In this document: in pieces, positions 14,082-23,738 of the stretch | Position numbering within the stretch: position 1 is the first letter of the stretch | How the letters are laid out: each line of letters starts with the position of its first letter | Origin: an uncultured Gemmatimonadota bacterium | GTDB lineage: Bacteria; Gemmatimonadota; Gemmatimonadetes; Gemmatimonadales; GWC2-71-9 | Assembly (NCBI GenBank): GCA_946887295.1 | Contig: CAMPKP010000013.1 | Location: 1 to 39,274 of the forward strand | Direction: 5' to 3' | DNA length: 39,274 nt | The notes under the pieces: generated by a model | What the model was told of the DNA's origin: nothing | Seen by the model: the letters and a program-made list of their open reading frames with translations, nothing else | The model's database searches: none | Position numbers and translations under genes: made by a program

Positions 14082-14284
14082 GACGCGAGATCCTTCTGCT
14101 GCTGGCGCTGGTGCTGGCGGTGGACGCGCTGTTCATCGCCGGGTATTTCATCTTCCGCCTTCACGCCGCCAGCGATACCGCCAAGATCGGCTACACCGCC
14201 GTCTGGACCGCCATCACGCTGGTGGTGGTGCTCCGCGCGCTCACTCGCATCCGCTCGCTGCGGCGCCGCGGCAGTCCGGGCTGA
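14078..14284 (+). CDS. Small two-helix membrane protein, 68 aa
   Basis: The GTG start at 14078 overlaps the previous stop. The product has two hydrophobic segments (residues ~5-25 and ~38-55), with a short charged loop (RLHAASDTAK) and a basic C-terminus (RIRSLRRRG). Nothing points to a specific function. Coupling with the upstream helical protein suggests they might interact at the membrane. It ends 88 bp before glgE, and the CRP-like site lies in that gap. Confidence 0.55.
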   Translation: MRREILLLLALVLAVDALFIAGYFIFRLHAASDTAKIGYTAVWTAITLVVVLRALTRIRSLRRRGSPG

Positions 14285-14305
14285 TCCTCGCGCCGCCGCG
14301 GCGAA

Positions 14306-14321
14306 TGTGACGACCGTCACC
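14306..14321 (+). promoter_or_regulatory. CRP/FNR-type operator candidate upstream of glgE
   Basis: The sequence TGTGA-CGACCG-TCACC matches the CRP/FNR-family half-site pattern TGTGA-N6-TCACA at nine of ten positions and forms a near-perfect palindrome (GTGACG/CGTCAC). Its centre lies about 59 bp upstream of the glgE ATG. If transcription starts close to the ATG, as the -10-like element at 14360 would suggest, this is near the position of activating CRP sites. No regulator gene is nearby. Confidence 0.45.
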
Positions 14322-14359
14322 GGCCCGGCGAGGGGGTAGTGGCGCGCCACGGACAGCTT

Positions 14360-14365
14360 TACGTT
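14360..14365 (+). promoter_or_regulatory. Weak -10-like element before glgE
   Basis: TACGTT is preceded by T-rich bases (GCTTTACGTT) and ends 7 bp before the ATG at 14373. If used, it would give a leaderless or nearly leaderless transcript. There is no matching -35 hexamer, which would fit an activator-dependent promoter. Evidence is weak. Confidence 0.25.
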
Positions 14366-14372
14366 GGGTTTC

Positions 14373-16367
14373 ATGGAACCGGGACGTGCGGTCGAACGTG
14401 GTCCGGACCGTACGCTTGCCCATCTGGTCGTGACCGACATCGCGCCGGCCGTGCAAGGCGGACGGTATGCCGTGAAGCGCCTGGTGGGCGATCAGCTGCG
14501 GATCGGCGCGGACATCTTCACCGACGGGCACGATGTTCTCGCGGCCCGGGTGCTCTATCGGGCGCCGGGCGACCGGCATCCGGCTTCCGCCCCGATGACC
14601 TACTCGTTCGAGGACGACCGCTGGTACGCGGATCTGCCGCTGGACCGGGTGGGCGAGTGGTGGTTCACGGTGGAGGGATGGGTCGATCGCTTCGGAACCT
14701 GGCGGAGCGAGCTGGAGAAGAAGGTCGAGGCGGGGCAGGATGTCGCCTCCGAGCTGCTGGAGGGCGCCGGCCTGATCCGTGAGGCCGAGCCCCACGCCCG
14801 CGGCCGCGACCACGAGCGCCTCGCGTACTCCGCCGCCCGCCTGGGCGACGTTTCGGCCGCCCCCGCCGATCGTGTGGCGGCCGCCCTGGCCCCCGAGCTC
14901 CAGGCCCTCATGGCGGCCCACGCTCCGCCCTACGGCCTCACCCGGGCGGAGCGCGAGTACCGGGTGCGGGTCGACCGCCGGGAGGCGGGCTTCGCGGCGT
15001 GGTACGAGTTCTTTCCCCGGTCCGCCACGCCCGATCCGCGGCGTCACGGCACCTTCCGCGACGCGGAGCGCGCCCTGACCCGCGTCGCGCGTCTCGGCTT
15101 CGACGTGGTCTATCTCCCGCCGATCCATCCCATCGGCCGCACTCACCGGAAGGGCCCCAACAACGCACTGGTGGCCGGCAGGAAGGACCCGGGCAGCCCC
15201 TGGGCCATCGGCAACGAGCATGGCGGCCACACCGCGGTGAATCCCGATCTCGGCACTCTGGAGGACTTCAGGCACTTCGTGGGCGTGGCCCGTTCGCTCG
15301 GGATGGAGGTGGCCCTCGATTACGCCCTGCAGTGCTCTCCCGACCACCCGTGGGTCCGCGAGCACCCCGAGTGGTTCTTCATCCGGCCGGACGGCACGAT
15401 CAAGTACGCCGAGAATCCGCCCAAGAAGTACGAGGACATCTACCCGCTCAACTTCTGGTGCGATCAGCGCGAGGCGCTGTGGGAGGCGTGCCGGGACGTC
15501 TTCCTGTTCTGGATCGGGCAGGGCGTGCGGACCTTCCGGGTGGACAACCCGCATACCAAGCCGTTCGCGTTCTGGGAGTGGGTCATCGGCGAGGTGCAGC
15601 GCGAGCATCCCGACACGGTCTTTCTCGCCGAAGCGTTCACCCGGCCCAAGCGCATGCAGGCCCTCGCGAAGCTCGGCTTCACCCAGTCGTACACCTATTT
15701 CACGTGGCGCAACTCCGTGCCCGAGCTGACCGAGTATCTGACGGAGCTGACGACGCCCGAGATGGCCGACTACTTCCGCGGCAACTTCTTTGCCAACACT
15801 CCGGACATCCTGCATGAGTACCTCCAGCAGGGCGGACCGCCGGCTTTTCGTGTTCGTCTCCTGCTCGCCGGCACGCTCTCGCCGCTCTACGGGATCTACA
15901 GCGGCTTCGAGCTGGGCGAGAACGTGCCGCTGCGGGAGGGAAGCGAGGAGTACCTCGACTCCGAGAAGTATCAGGTGAGGGTGCGCGACTGGGACGCGCC
16001 CGGCAGCCTCGACCCCGACATCGCGCGGCTCAACCGTTTGCGGCGGAGCGAGCCCGCCCTGCAGCGCCTCACCAACCTCAGCTTCCACGCGAGCGGTCAT
16101 CCGGACGTCCTTCTCTATCTGAAGGGCGCCTGGGGTCGGGACCTGCTCTGCGCCGTGTCGCTGAACCCCCATGAGTCGGTGGAGGCCGAGCTCGTAATAC
16201 CGGTGGAGCGGCTCGGCGTCGGCGAGGACGCGGCCTACGAGATGGAGGACCTGCTGACCGGCGAGCGGTTCCGGTGGCGGGGAAGCCGGCAGTGCGTGCG
16301 GTTCGATCCCGGGGAGCGCGCGGGGTACCTGTGGCGGGTGGTGCGGGAAGGGGAAGCGGCGGCATGA
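14373..16367 (+). CDS. glgE: Alpha-1,4-glucan:maltose-1-phosphate maltosyltransferase GlgE
   Basis: GlgE (664 aa, GH13_3) transfers maltosyl units from alpha-maltose-1-phosphate to the non-reducing end of alpha-1,4-glucans, releasing phosphate. The N-terminal domain (VVTDIAPAVQGGRYAVKRLVGD) and the beta-sandwich with YSFEDDRWYADLPL are typical. The catalytic domain has YLPPIHPIGRTHRKGPNN. The nucleophile is Asp391 in FRVDNPHTKP and the acid/base is Glu420 in FLAEAFTRPK. Their 29-residue spacing equals that of Asp394/Glu423 in the Streptomyces coelicolor enzyme. Length is close to the family norm. ATG 14373 is chosen; an in-frame TTG at 14364 would add three residues. It is the first gene of the trehalose/glucan operon, and its stop overlaps the treS start (ATGA). 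Confidence 0.95.
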   Translation: MEPGRAVERGPDRTLAHLVVTDIAPAVQGGRYAVKRLVGDQLRIGADIFTDGHDVLAARVLYRAPGDRHPASAPMTYSFEDDRWYADLPLDRVGEWWFTVEGWVDRFGTWRSELEKKVEAGQDVASELLEGAGLIREAEPHARGRDHERLAYSAARLGDVSAAPADRVAAALAPELQALMAAHAPPYGLTRAEREYRVRVDRREAGFAAWYEFFPRSATPDPRRHGTFRDAERALTRVARLGFDVVYLPPIHPIGRTHRKGPNNALVAGRKDPGSPWAIGNEHGGHTAVNPDLGTLEDFRHFVGVARSLGMEVALDYALQCSPDHPWVREHPEWFFIRPDGTIKYAENPPKKYEDIYPLNFWCDQREALWEACRDVFLFWIGQGVRTFRVDNPHTKPFAFWEWVIGEVQREHPDTVFLAEAFTRPKRMQALAKLGFTQSYTYFTWRNSVPELTEYLTELTTPEMADYFRGNFFANTPDILHEYLQQGGPPAFRVRLLLAGTLSPLYGIYSGFELGENVPLREGSEEYLDSEKYQVRVRDWDAPGSLDPDIARLNRLRRSEPALQRLTNLSFHASGHPDVLLYLKGAWGRDLLCAVSLNPHESVEAELVIPVERLGVGEDAAYEMEDLLTGERFRWRGSRQCVRFDPGERAGYLWRVVREGEAAA

Positions 16368-19300
16368 CCGACGAGTCGGGCTGGTACCGCGACGCGGTCA
16401 TCTACCAGCTCCACATCCGGGCGTTCCGGGACAGCGACGCGGACGGCATCGGCGACTTCGCCGGTCTGACCGAGAAGCTCGACTATCTGAAGGATCTGGG
16501 CGTGACCGCGGTCTGGCTGCTGCCGTTCTACCCCAGTCCGCTCAAGGACGACGGGTACGACATCGCGGACTACACCGACGTGAACCCCGCCTACGGAACG
16601 CTGCAGGACTTCCGGACATTCCTGCGCGAGGCCCACAAGCGGGATCTCAAGGTCATCACCGAGCTGGTGATCAACCACACCTCCGACCAGCATCCGTGGT
16701 TCCAGCGCGCCCGCCGGGCCCGCCCCGGCTCCCGCGCGCGGGAGTTCTACGTGTGGAGCCCCAGCCCCGACCGCTACAGCGACGCGCGGATCATCTTCAA
16801 GGACTTCGAGCGCTCCAACTGGACCTGGGACGCGGAGGCCGGGGCGTACTACTGGCATCGCTTCTACTCCCACCAGCCCGATCTCAACTTCGACAATCCG
16901 ACGGTCCAGAAGGCGACCTTCGCGGCGCTGGATTTCTGGCTCCGGCTGGGAGTGGACGGGCTGCGACTCGACGCGGTGCCCTATCTGTACGAGCGGGAGG
17001 GCACCAGCTGCGAGAACCTGCCGGAGACCCACGCCTTCCTGAAGGACCTGCGCCGGCGGCTGGACGCGAAGTACGCCAACCGGATGCTGCTGGCGGAGGC
17101 CAACCAGTGGCCGGAAGACGCCGTGGCCTACTTCGGAAACGGGGACGAATGCCACATGGCGTTCCATTTCCCGGTGATGCCGCGGCTCTTCATGGCGGTC
17201 CAGATGGAGGACCGCTTTCCGGTGGTGGACATCCTCCAGCAGACCCCGCCGATCCCCGAGACGGCGCAGTGGGCGATCTTCCTGCGGAACCACGACGAGC
17301 TCACCCTCGAGATGGTGACCGACGAGGATCGGGACTACATGTACCGGATGTACGCCCGGGACCCGCAGGCGCGCATCAATCTCGGCATCCGGCGACGCCT
17401 CGCACCGCTCATGGGGAACGATCGCCGCCGGATCGAGCTGATGAACGCGCTGCTCTTCTCGCTCCCGGGCACGCCGGTCGTGTACTATGGCGACGAGATC
17501 GGGATGGGGGACAACATCTATCTCGGCGACCGCAACGGCGTGCGGACCCCGATGCAATGGAGCCCGGACCGCAACGCGGGGTTCTCGCAGGCCAACCCGC
17601 AGAAGCTGTATTCCCCGGTCATCATCGATCCCGAGTACCACTACGAGGCGCTCAACGTAGACGCGCAGCAGAACAATCCCCACTCGCTGCTCTGGTGGAT
17701 GAAGCACATCATCGGCCTGCGGCGGCAATACCGCGCCTTCGGCCGGGGCACGCTGCGCTTCCTCCTGCCCGATAACGGGCGCGTGCTCGCGTTCATCCGC
17801 GAGTACGAGGACGAGCGCATCCTGGTGGTCGCGAACCTGTCGCGGTACGCCCAGGCGGTGGAGCTCGATCTGTCGGACCTGCAGGGCGTCACGCCGATCG
17901 AGATGTTCGGGCGCACTCCCTTCCCCCAGGTCGGCGCAACGCCCTATGCGGTCACCCTCAACCCGTATGCCTTCTACTGGTTCCTGCTCCCCAAGGGAGC
18001 GCCGGGGTCGCGGGGGGAGACTCGGGAGTTCAAGGTCCCCTCCGTCAGCTTCGCCGGCAGCTGGGAGGAGCTCGTGCGGGGCGAGGAGCGCGACGTGCTG
18101 GAGAATCTCCTTCCGGGCTACCTGAGGGGACGACGATGGTTCCCGGGCAAGGCTCGGCAGATCACCTCCGCGGCGATCGTGCGGACCATCCCCGTGCCGG
18201 TGGGCGACCGCGACGCGCTGATCTCGCTGGTGGAGGTGCGCTACCTGGACTCCGACGCCGAGCACTACGTGCTGCCGCTCGCCTTCGCCGAGGGAGACCG
18301 GGCGCGCGAGATCTCGGTGGCGTCGCCCGGTGCGGTGATCCTGACGCGGGAGGGCGGCGGCGTGCTCTACGACGCCATGGCCGACGAGGCGTTCGTGAAC
18401 GCGCTGGTGGACGGGATGGGCCGGAAGAAGCGGTGGCGCGCGCCCCGCGGGGAGATGGTCGGCAGTCGCACCAACGCCTACGTCCAGCTCCGCGGTGAGG
18501 AGGAGTCGCTGCGGGCGGTCGTGCTGCGCGGGGAGCAGTCCAACACCTCGGTCAACCTCGGCGACCGGCTGCTCTTCAAGCTGTTCCGCAAGGCGGACCC
18601 GGGACTCAACCCCGAGCTGGAGCTGGGCCGATATCTCACCGAGCACACCGATTTCCGGGGCGTCCCGATGCTCGCCGGAGGGCTGGAGCTCCGGACCCGC
18701 AACGCGGATCCGATCACCCTCGGCGTGCTGCACCAGTTCGTGCCCAGTGAGGGCGACGCATGGACGTTCACCCTCAACGCGCTCAGCCGCTTCTTCGAGC
18801 GCGCCATCACCTCATCGGTGCAGCCGAGCGAAGCCGAGCTGGCGCCGGCCTCCATCGTGGAGCTTGCGGGGCGCGAGCCGCCGGCGGTCCTGGAGGAAGC
18901 GGCGATCGGGTACATGACCCAGGCCCGGCTGCTGGGGCGTCGCACCGCGGAGTTCCATCTCGCCCTGGCCGCCGATCGCGAGAATCCCGCCTTCGCCCCG
19001 GAGCCGTTCACCGGGCTGTACCGCCGATCGATCTACCAGTCCCTGCGCTCCAGCGCCCGGACCACCTTCGACCTGCTGCGGCGGCGGCTCTCGACCCTGC
19101 CCGAGCCGCTTCGCGAGGAGGCGCGCGGGGTGGTGGCCCTCGAGGACGCCCTGCTCCGGCAGGCGCGGGCCGTGATGGACCGGAAGATTCCGATGTCCCG
19201 GCTGAGGGTGCACGGCGACTACCACCTCGGCCAGGTGCTGTTCACCGGCAAGGATTTCACCATCGTCGATCTGGAGGGCGAGCCCAGCCGGAGCCTGAGC

Positions 19301-19684
19301 GAGCGCCGGTACAAGCGATCCCCACTGCGCGACCTGGCGGGCATGATCCGCTCCTTCGAGTACGCGGCCGCGTACTCGGTGCGGCACGGGCCGATGCGGA
19401 ACGAGGACGTGCCCGCGCTGCTCCCCTGGGCCGGTCTCTGGCAGCGGTGGGCGTCGGCGAGCTTTCTCCGCGGCTACTTCGACGCCGCCGGCGACGCACC
19501 GTACCTGCCCAAGGGTCAGGATGCCTTCGCCGCGATGCTCGATTTCTACCTGCTCGACAAGTCGATCTACGAGCTTCGCTACGAGCTCAACAACCGGCCG
19601 GAATGGGTGGGCATTCCGCTCGAGGGGATCCGCCGCCGGGTCGACCCCGCGGCGGAGCGGGCGGCGGGGGCCCTCGCTCGATGA
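16364..19684 (+). CDS. treS: Trehalose synthase-maltokinase fusion (TreS-Mak)
   Basis: This 1106-aa protein joins two enzymes. Residues 1-~545 are trehalose synthase (GH13_16), which interconverts trehalose and maltose. Asp203 in GLRLDAVPYL, Glu245 in LLAEANQWPED and Asp311 in LRNHDELTLE form the catalytic triad, and GDEIGMGDNIYLGDRNGVRTPMQW-type segments are present. From ~580 a maltokinase domain follows (LLPGYLRGRRWFPGK). It has an aminoglycoside-kinase-like catalytic loop HGDYHLGQ (Asp952) and a metal-binding IVDLEGEP (Asp969), and phosphorylates maltose with ATP to maltose-1-phosphate. The fusion channels trehalose straight to the GlgE substrate. Such fusions are known in several phyla. 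It starts at ATG 16364 inside the glgE stop and ends overlapping glgB (ATGA). Confidence 0.95.
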   Translation: MTDESGWYRDAVIYQLHIRAFRDSDADGIGDFAGLTEKLDYLKDLGVTAVWLLPFYPSPLKDDGYDIADYTDVNPAYGTLQDFRTFLREAHKRDLKVITELVINHTSDQHPWFQRARRARPGSRAREFYVWSPSPDRYSDARIIFKDFERSNWTWDAEAGAYYWHRFYSHQPDLNFDNPTVQKATFAALDFWLRLGVDGLRLDAVPYLYEREGTSCENLPETHAFLKDLRRRLDAKYANRMLLAEANQWPEDAVAYFGNGDECHMAFHFPVMPRLFMAVQMEDRFPVVDILQQTPPIPETAQWAIFLRNHDELTLEMVTDEDRDYMYRMYARDPQARINLGIRRRLAPLMGNDRRRIELMNALLFSLPGTPVVYYGDEIGMGDNIYLGDRNGVRTPMQWSPDRNAGFSQANPQKLYSPVIIDPEYHYEALNVDAQQNNPHSLLWWMKHIIGLRRQYRAFGRGTLRFLLPDNGRVLAFIREYEDERILVVANLSRYAQAVELDLSDLQGVTPIEMFGRTPFPQVGATPYAVTLNPYAFYWFLLPKGAPGSRGETREFKVPSVSFAGSWEELVRGEERDVLENLLPGYLRGRRWFPGKARQITSAAIVRTIPVPVGDRDALISLVEVRYLDSDAEHYVLPLAFAEGDRAREISVASPGAVILTREGGGVLYDAMADEAFVNALVDGMGRKKRWRAPRGEMVGSRTNAYVQLRGEEESLRAVVLRGEQSNTSVNLGDRLLFKLFRKADPGLNPELELGRYLTEHTDFRGVPMLAGGLELRTRNADPITLGVLHQFVPSEGDAWTFTLNALSRFFERAITSSVQPSEAELAPASIVELAGREPPAVLEEAAIGYMTQARLLGRRTAEFHLALAADRENPAFAPEPFTGLYRRSIYQSLRSSARTTFDLLRRRLSTLPEPLREEARGVVALEDALLRQARAVMDRKIPMSRLRVHGDYHLGQVLFTGKDFTIVDLEGEPSRSLSERRYKRSPLRDLAGMIRSFEYAAAYSVRHGPMRNEDVPALLPWAGLWQRWASASFLRGYFDAAGDAPYLPKGQDAFAAMLDFYLLDKSIYELRYELNNRPEWVGIPLEGIRRRVDPAAERAAGALAR

Positions 19685-21888
19685 GCCGGGCGGCAGCGCG
19701 GTCGCCCGCGGCGGCTGATCCCGCCGAGCTCGCGCAGCTGGCCGCGGGCAGGCATTCCGATCCCCATCGGCTGCTGGGCGTCCATCCGGTCAAGGACGGG
19801 CTCGTCGTGCGCGCCTTCCACCCCGACGCGAGCTCCGCCGAGTGCGTCGTCGAGGGAGGACCCGACGTGCCGATGCCGGCGCTCGGCGTACCGGGCATGT
19901 TCGGGGCCTTCCTCCCGGGACGAGCGCTCCCGCTCCGCTACCGGCTGCGATTCCGCTTCGCGGGCGGCGGCGTGTGGGAGCAGGAGGACCCGTTCCGGTT
20001 TCTCCCTTCCCTCGGCGACATGGACGTCTACCTCATCTCCGAGGGCACGCACCGCAGCCTCTGGCAGGTGCTCGGGGCGCACCCCCGCCAGCTCGACGGC
20101 ACGGACGGCGTCGCCTTCGCCGTCTGGGCGCCCAACGCGCAGGGCGTGAGCGTGCTGGGCGACTTCTGCCGCTGGGACGAACGGCGGCTGCCCATGCGCC
20201 GGCTCGGCGCGTCGGGTGTCTACGAGCTGTTCGTGCCGGGCGTCTCGGCGGGCGCGCTCTACAAGTATCGAATCATCGGCCCCCGGGGCGAGGTCCGGCT
20301 CAAGGCCGACCCCTTCGCGCAGGCCATGGAGCTCCCGCCGGGCACCGCCTCCCGGGTCGCGGCCTCGTCCTATCAGTGGGGGGACGCGGAATGGATGGCC
20401 GCACGGCGTGAGCGCGACCTGCGTCGTGCTCCGCTGGCGATCTACGAGGTCCATCTCGGCTCCTGGGCCAGGGTCGTCGAGGAAGGAAACCGCTCCCTCA
20501 CCTACCGGGAGATCGCGCCCCGCCTCATCGAGCACGTCCGGCGGCTCGGCTTCAGCCATGTGGAGTTCATGCCGCTGGCCGAGCACCCCTTCACCGGATC
20601 CTGGGGCTACCAGGTGAGCGCGTACTTCGCGCCCACCGCCCGCTACGGCACGCCGGACGATCTCCGCTATCTGATCGATGCCTGCCACGCCGCCGGCGTC
20701 GGCGTGATCATGGACTGGGTCCCGGCCCACTTCCCCAAGGACGACTTCGCCCTCCGGCTCTTCGACGGGACGGCTCTCTATGAGCACGAGGACCCTCGCC
20801 GGGGCGAGCACCCCGAGTGGGGCACGCTCATCTTCAACTACGGCCGCCGCGAGGTCCGGAACTTCCTCATCGCCAACGCCCTCTACTGGCTGGAGGAGTT
20901 CCACGTCGACGGCCTCAGGGTGGACGCCGTCGCCTCGATGCTCTACCTCGACTACAGCCGCGCCGAGGGCCAGTGGGTTCCCAACCGCTACGGCGGCCGG
21001 GAGGATCTCGAGGCGGTCGAGTTCATCCGGCTGCTCAACTCGACGCTTGCCGAGGAGCATCCCGGGTGCTTCACCGTGGCCGAGGAGTCCACCTCCTGGC
21101 CGCGCGTGACCGGACCGGTGGCGGAGGGGGGACTGGGCTTCACGTTCAAGTGGAACATGGGGTGGATGCACGACACCCTGGACTACTTCGCGCTCGACCC
21201 GATCCACCGGCGGTACCATCACGAGCTGCTCACGTTCAGCATGATGTACGAGTACAGCGAGCACTTCATCATGCCCCTGTCCCACGACGAGGTCGTGCAC
21301 GGCAAGGGCACGCTGCTCGCCAGGATGCCGGGCGATGAGTGGCAGCGCTTCGCGAACCTGCGCGCCCTGTTCGCCTACCAGTACACCCGCCCGGGAAAGC
21401 CGCTGCTGTTCATGGGTGGCGAGCTGGGGACCCTGCGGGAGTGGAACCACGACACCAGCCTGGACTGGCATCTCCAGAGCGAGCCGCTGCACGGGGGCTT
21501 GCTGCGCTTCCTGGCGGACCTGGGCTCGGTCTACCGGACTCGCTCCGAGCTCTGGCGCACCGACCCGGACCCGTCGGGCTTCAGCTGGCTCGACGCGGAC
21601 GACCGCGAGCACTCCATCTATTCGTATTTTCGGCGTGAGGGAGACCGGATCCTGATCGTGCTCCTCAACCTCACGCCGGTCCCGCGGCACGACTACCGCA
21701 GCGGCGCCCCCCTCGCGGGTCGCTACTCGATGGTCCTCTCCAGCGACGATCCGGGCTATGGCGGAGGCGGATTCGGCCTGGTCGGTGAGCTGCAGGCCGA
21801 GCCGCTGGCCTGGCAGAGCCAGCCGGCCTCCTTCCGTGTCGGGCTGCCTCCGCTCGGCGCGGTGCTGCTCGCCTACGAGCCCGGCTGA
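19681..21888 (+). CDS. glgB: 1,4-alpha-glucan branching enzyme GlgB
   Basis: GlgB (735 aa, GH13_9) introduces alpha-1,6 branches into linear alpha-1,4-glucan. The N-terminal part has the HSDPHRLLGVHP motif of the N1 domain. A CBM48-like domain follows (FAVWAPNAQGVSVLGDFCRWD), then the catalytic barrel (YEVHLGSWAR, HPFTGSWGYQVSAYFAPTARYG). Catalytic residues are Asp415 (GLRVDAVASML), Glu468 (TVAEESTSWP) and Asp536 (PLSHDEVVHGKG). Their spacing of 53 and 68 residues equals that of Asp405/Glu458/Asp526 in the E. coli enzyme. Full length, with both N-terminal domains, like E. coli GlgB. It overlaps treS by 4 bp and acts on the glucan made by GlgE. Confidence 0.96.
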   Translation: MSRAAARSPAAADPAELAQLAAGRHSDPHRLLGVHPVKDGLVVRAFHPDASSAECVVEGGPDVPMPALGVPGMFGAFLPGRALPLRYRLRFRFAGGGVWEQEDPFRFLPSLGDMDVYLISEGTHRSLWQVLGAHPRQLDGTDGVAFAVWAPNAQGVSVLGDFCRWDERRLPMRRLGASGVYELFVPGVSAGALYKYRIIGPRGEVRLKADPFAQAMELPPGTASRVAASSYQWGDAEWMAARRERDLRRAPLAIYEVHLGSWARVVEEGNRSLTYREIAPRLIEHVRRLGFSHVEFMPLAEHPFTGSWGYQVSAYFAPTARYGTPDDLRYLIDACHAAGVGVIMDWVPAHFPKDDFALRLFDGTALYEHEDPRRGEHPEWGTLIFNYGRREVRNFLIANALYWLEEFHVDGLRVDAVASMLYLDYSRAEGQWVPNRYGGREDLEAVEFIRLLNSTLAEEHPGCFTVAEESTSWPRVTGPVAEGGLGFTFKWNMGWMHDTLDYFALDPIHRRYHHELLTFSMMYEYSEHFIMPLSHDEVVHGKGTLLARMPGDEWQRFANLRALFAYQYTRPGKPLLFMGGELGTLREWNHDTSLDWHLQSEPLHGGLLRFLADLGSVYRTRSELWRTDPDPSGFSWLDADDREHSIYSYFRREGDRILIVLLNLTPVPRHDYRSGAPLAGRYSMVLSSDDPGYGGGGFGLVGELQAEPLAWQSQPASFRVGLPPLGAVLLAYEPG

Positions 21889-21914
21889 GCCGTCGGCCCC
21901 TCTCCGTCTCTTCG

Positions 21915-23738
21915 ATGCGCATGCTCGAGCGCGGCGCCGTCCCCTTGCCCGACGGCAGCACACGATTCTCGGTGTGGGCGCCGAAGGCGCGGCTGGTGGA
22001 AGTGATTCTCACGAGGGACGGGGTCCCGGAATCCCACCCGTTGAGCGCCGGGGCCGATGGCATCCACGGCGGCATCGTCAGGCGGGCTCCGGCGGGAACC
22101 GATTACAGCTATCGCCTGGACGGTGGCCCCGACCGTCCGGACCCCGTGAGCCGGTGGCGCCCCCACGGGGTGCACGGCCCGACGCGCATCGTGGATCCCG
22201 CCGCATTCCAGTGGAGCGACGCCGGGTGGCGGGGGGTCGAGATGGCCGACCTGGCGATCTACGAGCTGCACGTCGGCACCTTCACGCCCGCCGGGACATT
22301 CGATGGCGTCATCGACCGGCTTCCGATGCTTCGCGAGCTGGGCGTGACCGCCCTCGAGATCATGCCGGTGGCGGAGTTCCCCGGCTCCCGCAACTGGGGC
22401 TACGACGGGGTCTCCCTCTACGCCGTCCAGAGCACCTACGGGGGTCCCGACGGGCTGAAGCGACTGGTGGACGCCGCGCATCGCGGCGGGCTCGCGGTGT
22501 TGCTCGACGTGGTGTACAACCACCTGGGGCCCGAGGGCAACTACCTGAGTGAGTTCGGTCCCTACTTCTCCGACAGGTACCGGACAGCCTGGGGCGAGGG
22601 ATTCAACCTCGATGGCCCCGACAGCGACGAGGTGCGCCGCTACCTGGTGGACAACGCCGCCTACTGGGTGACCGAGTATCATCTCGACGGACTTCGTCTC
22701 GACGCGGCCGACCGGATCGTGGACCTGAGCCCGCTGCATGTGGCCGAGGAGATCGGCGCGGCGGTGCACGCACAGGGCGAGGCGCTGGGAAGGCGCACGC
22801 TGGTGATCGCGGAGATCGACGCCAACGATCCCCGCTGGGTCCGTGGAAGGGAGGTCGGCGGCTTCGGGCTGGATGCGCACTGGTCCGACGACTTCCACCA
22901 CGCGGTTCATGTCGCCCTCACCGGCGAGCGCACCGGCTACTACGCCGACTTCGCGGAGCCGGGCGCCGTGGCGAAGGTGCTCGGGGAGCGATACGTGAAC
23001 GACGGGCGGTACTCCCCGCATCGCCGCCGGCGTCACGGGCGGCCCGCCGCCGACGTGCCACGCGACCGTTTCGTGGTCTGCGTTCAGAACCACGATCAGA
23101 CCGGCAACCGCGCCGGCGGCGAGCGGCTCGCGGCGCTGGTCTCACCCGGAGCCGTGAGACTCGCGGCCGCTATACTTCTGCTCTCGCCGTACGTGCCGCT
23201 GCTCTTCATGGGCGAAGAGCACGGCGAGACCAACCCGTTTCTGTACTTCGTGAGCCACGGGGATCCCGCGCTGGTGGAGGCGGTGCGCGAAGGACGCCGC
23301 CGCGAGTTCGCTGCGTTCGCCTGGATCGGCGAGGTGCCGGATCCCCAGGCCGAGGCCACCTTCGAGGCGTCGCGGCCGAATTGGACGCTGGCGGAGTCGC
23401 CCGAAGGCACGCGGCTGAGAGCGCTGTATCGGGATCTGCTGCGGCTGCGTCGCTCCGAGCCGGCGCTCCGTCCCGGTGCCGCCGACGTCCGGGTCCGGAG
23501 CGACGATGCCGCGGGCTGGCTGGCCGTACGCTACGAGAGGGAGGGTGAGGTGCTGGAAGGAATCTTCAACCTGTCGCCCGAGGTCCGGCGCGTTCCGCTG
23601 GAGGAGTCGCGCCCCTGGCGCGTGCTGCTGGCCAGCGACGAGCCGGGATATGGCGGCGCCGGCGAGGCGGCCCTGGAGGAGGGCGGGCTTCGGCTGCCCG
23701 GGCACACCGCCGTCCTGCTCCGCGGCGGCGGCTCGTGA
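21915..23738 (+). CDS. treZ: Malto-oligosyltrehalose trehalohydrolase TreZ
   Basis: TreZ (607 aa, GH13_10) cleaves the alpha-1,4 bond next to the trehalosyl end produced by TreY, releasing free trehalose. An N-terminal CBM48-like domain (TRFSVWAPKARLVEVIL) is followed by the barrel: IYELHVGTFTPAGTFDGVI, VLLDVVYNHLGPEGNYL and YWVTEYHLDGLRLDAADRI (Asp263). The general acid is Glu300 in VIAEIDANDPRW, and Asp394 is in QNHDQTGNR. HLGPEGNYL and QNHDQ(T/V)GNR are characteristic of TreZ rather than branching enzymes. A 26-nt gap separates it from glgB; ATG 21921 is an alternative start. Its stop overlaps the GTG of glgX (GTGA). Confidence 0.95.
   Translation: MRMLERGAVPLPDGSTRFSVWAPKARLVEVILTRDGVPESHPLSAGADGIHGGIVRRAPAGTDYSYRLDGGPDRPDPVSRWRPHGVHGPTRIVDPAAFQWSDAGWRGVEMADLAIYELHVGTFTPAGTFDGVIDRLPMLRELGVTALEIMPVAEFPGSRNWGYDGVSLYAVQSTYGGPDGLKRLVDAAHRGGLAVLLDVVYNHLGPEGNYLSEFGPYFSDRYRTAWGEGFNLDGPDSDEVRRYLVDNAAYWVTEYHLDGLRLDAADRIVDLSPLHVAEEIGAAVHAQGEALGRRTLVIAEIDANDPRWVRGREVGGFGLDAHWSDDFHHAVHVALTGERTGYYADFAEPGAVAKVLGERYVNDGRYSPHRRRRHGRPAADVPRDRFVVCVQNHDQTGNRAGGERLAALVSPGAVRLAAAILLLSPYVPLLFMGEEHGETNPFLYFVSHGDPALVEAVREGRRREFAAFAWIGEVPDPQAEATFEASRPNWTLAESPEGTRLRALYRDLLRLRRSEPALRPGAADVRVRSDDAAGWLAVRYEREGEVLEGIFNLSPEVRRVPLEESRPWRVLLASDEPGYGGAGEAALEEGGLRLPGHTAVLLRGGGS

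Noticed and set aside
14241..16172. Long minus-strand open frame opposite glgE, and similar ones opposite treS, glgB, treZ, glgX and rpsA
   Set aside because: All mirror third-position GC bias of the real genes and lack homology, signal or start context.
16295..16315. tRNA T-loop-like GGTTCGATCC
   Set aside because: It is in-frame glgE coding sequence (VRFDPG) with no acceptor or anticodon stem around it.
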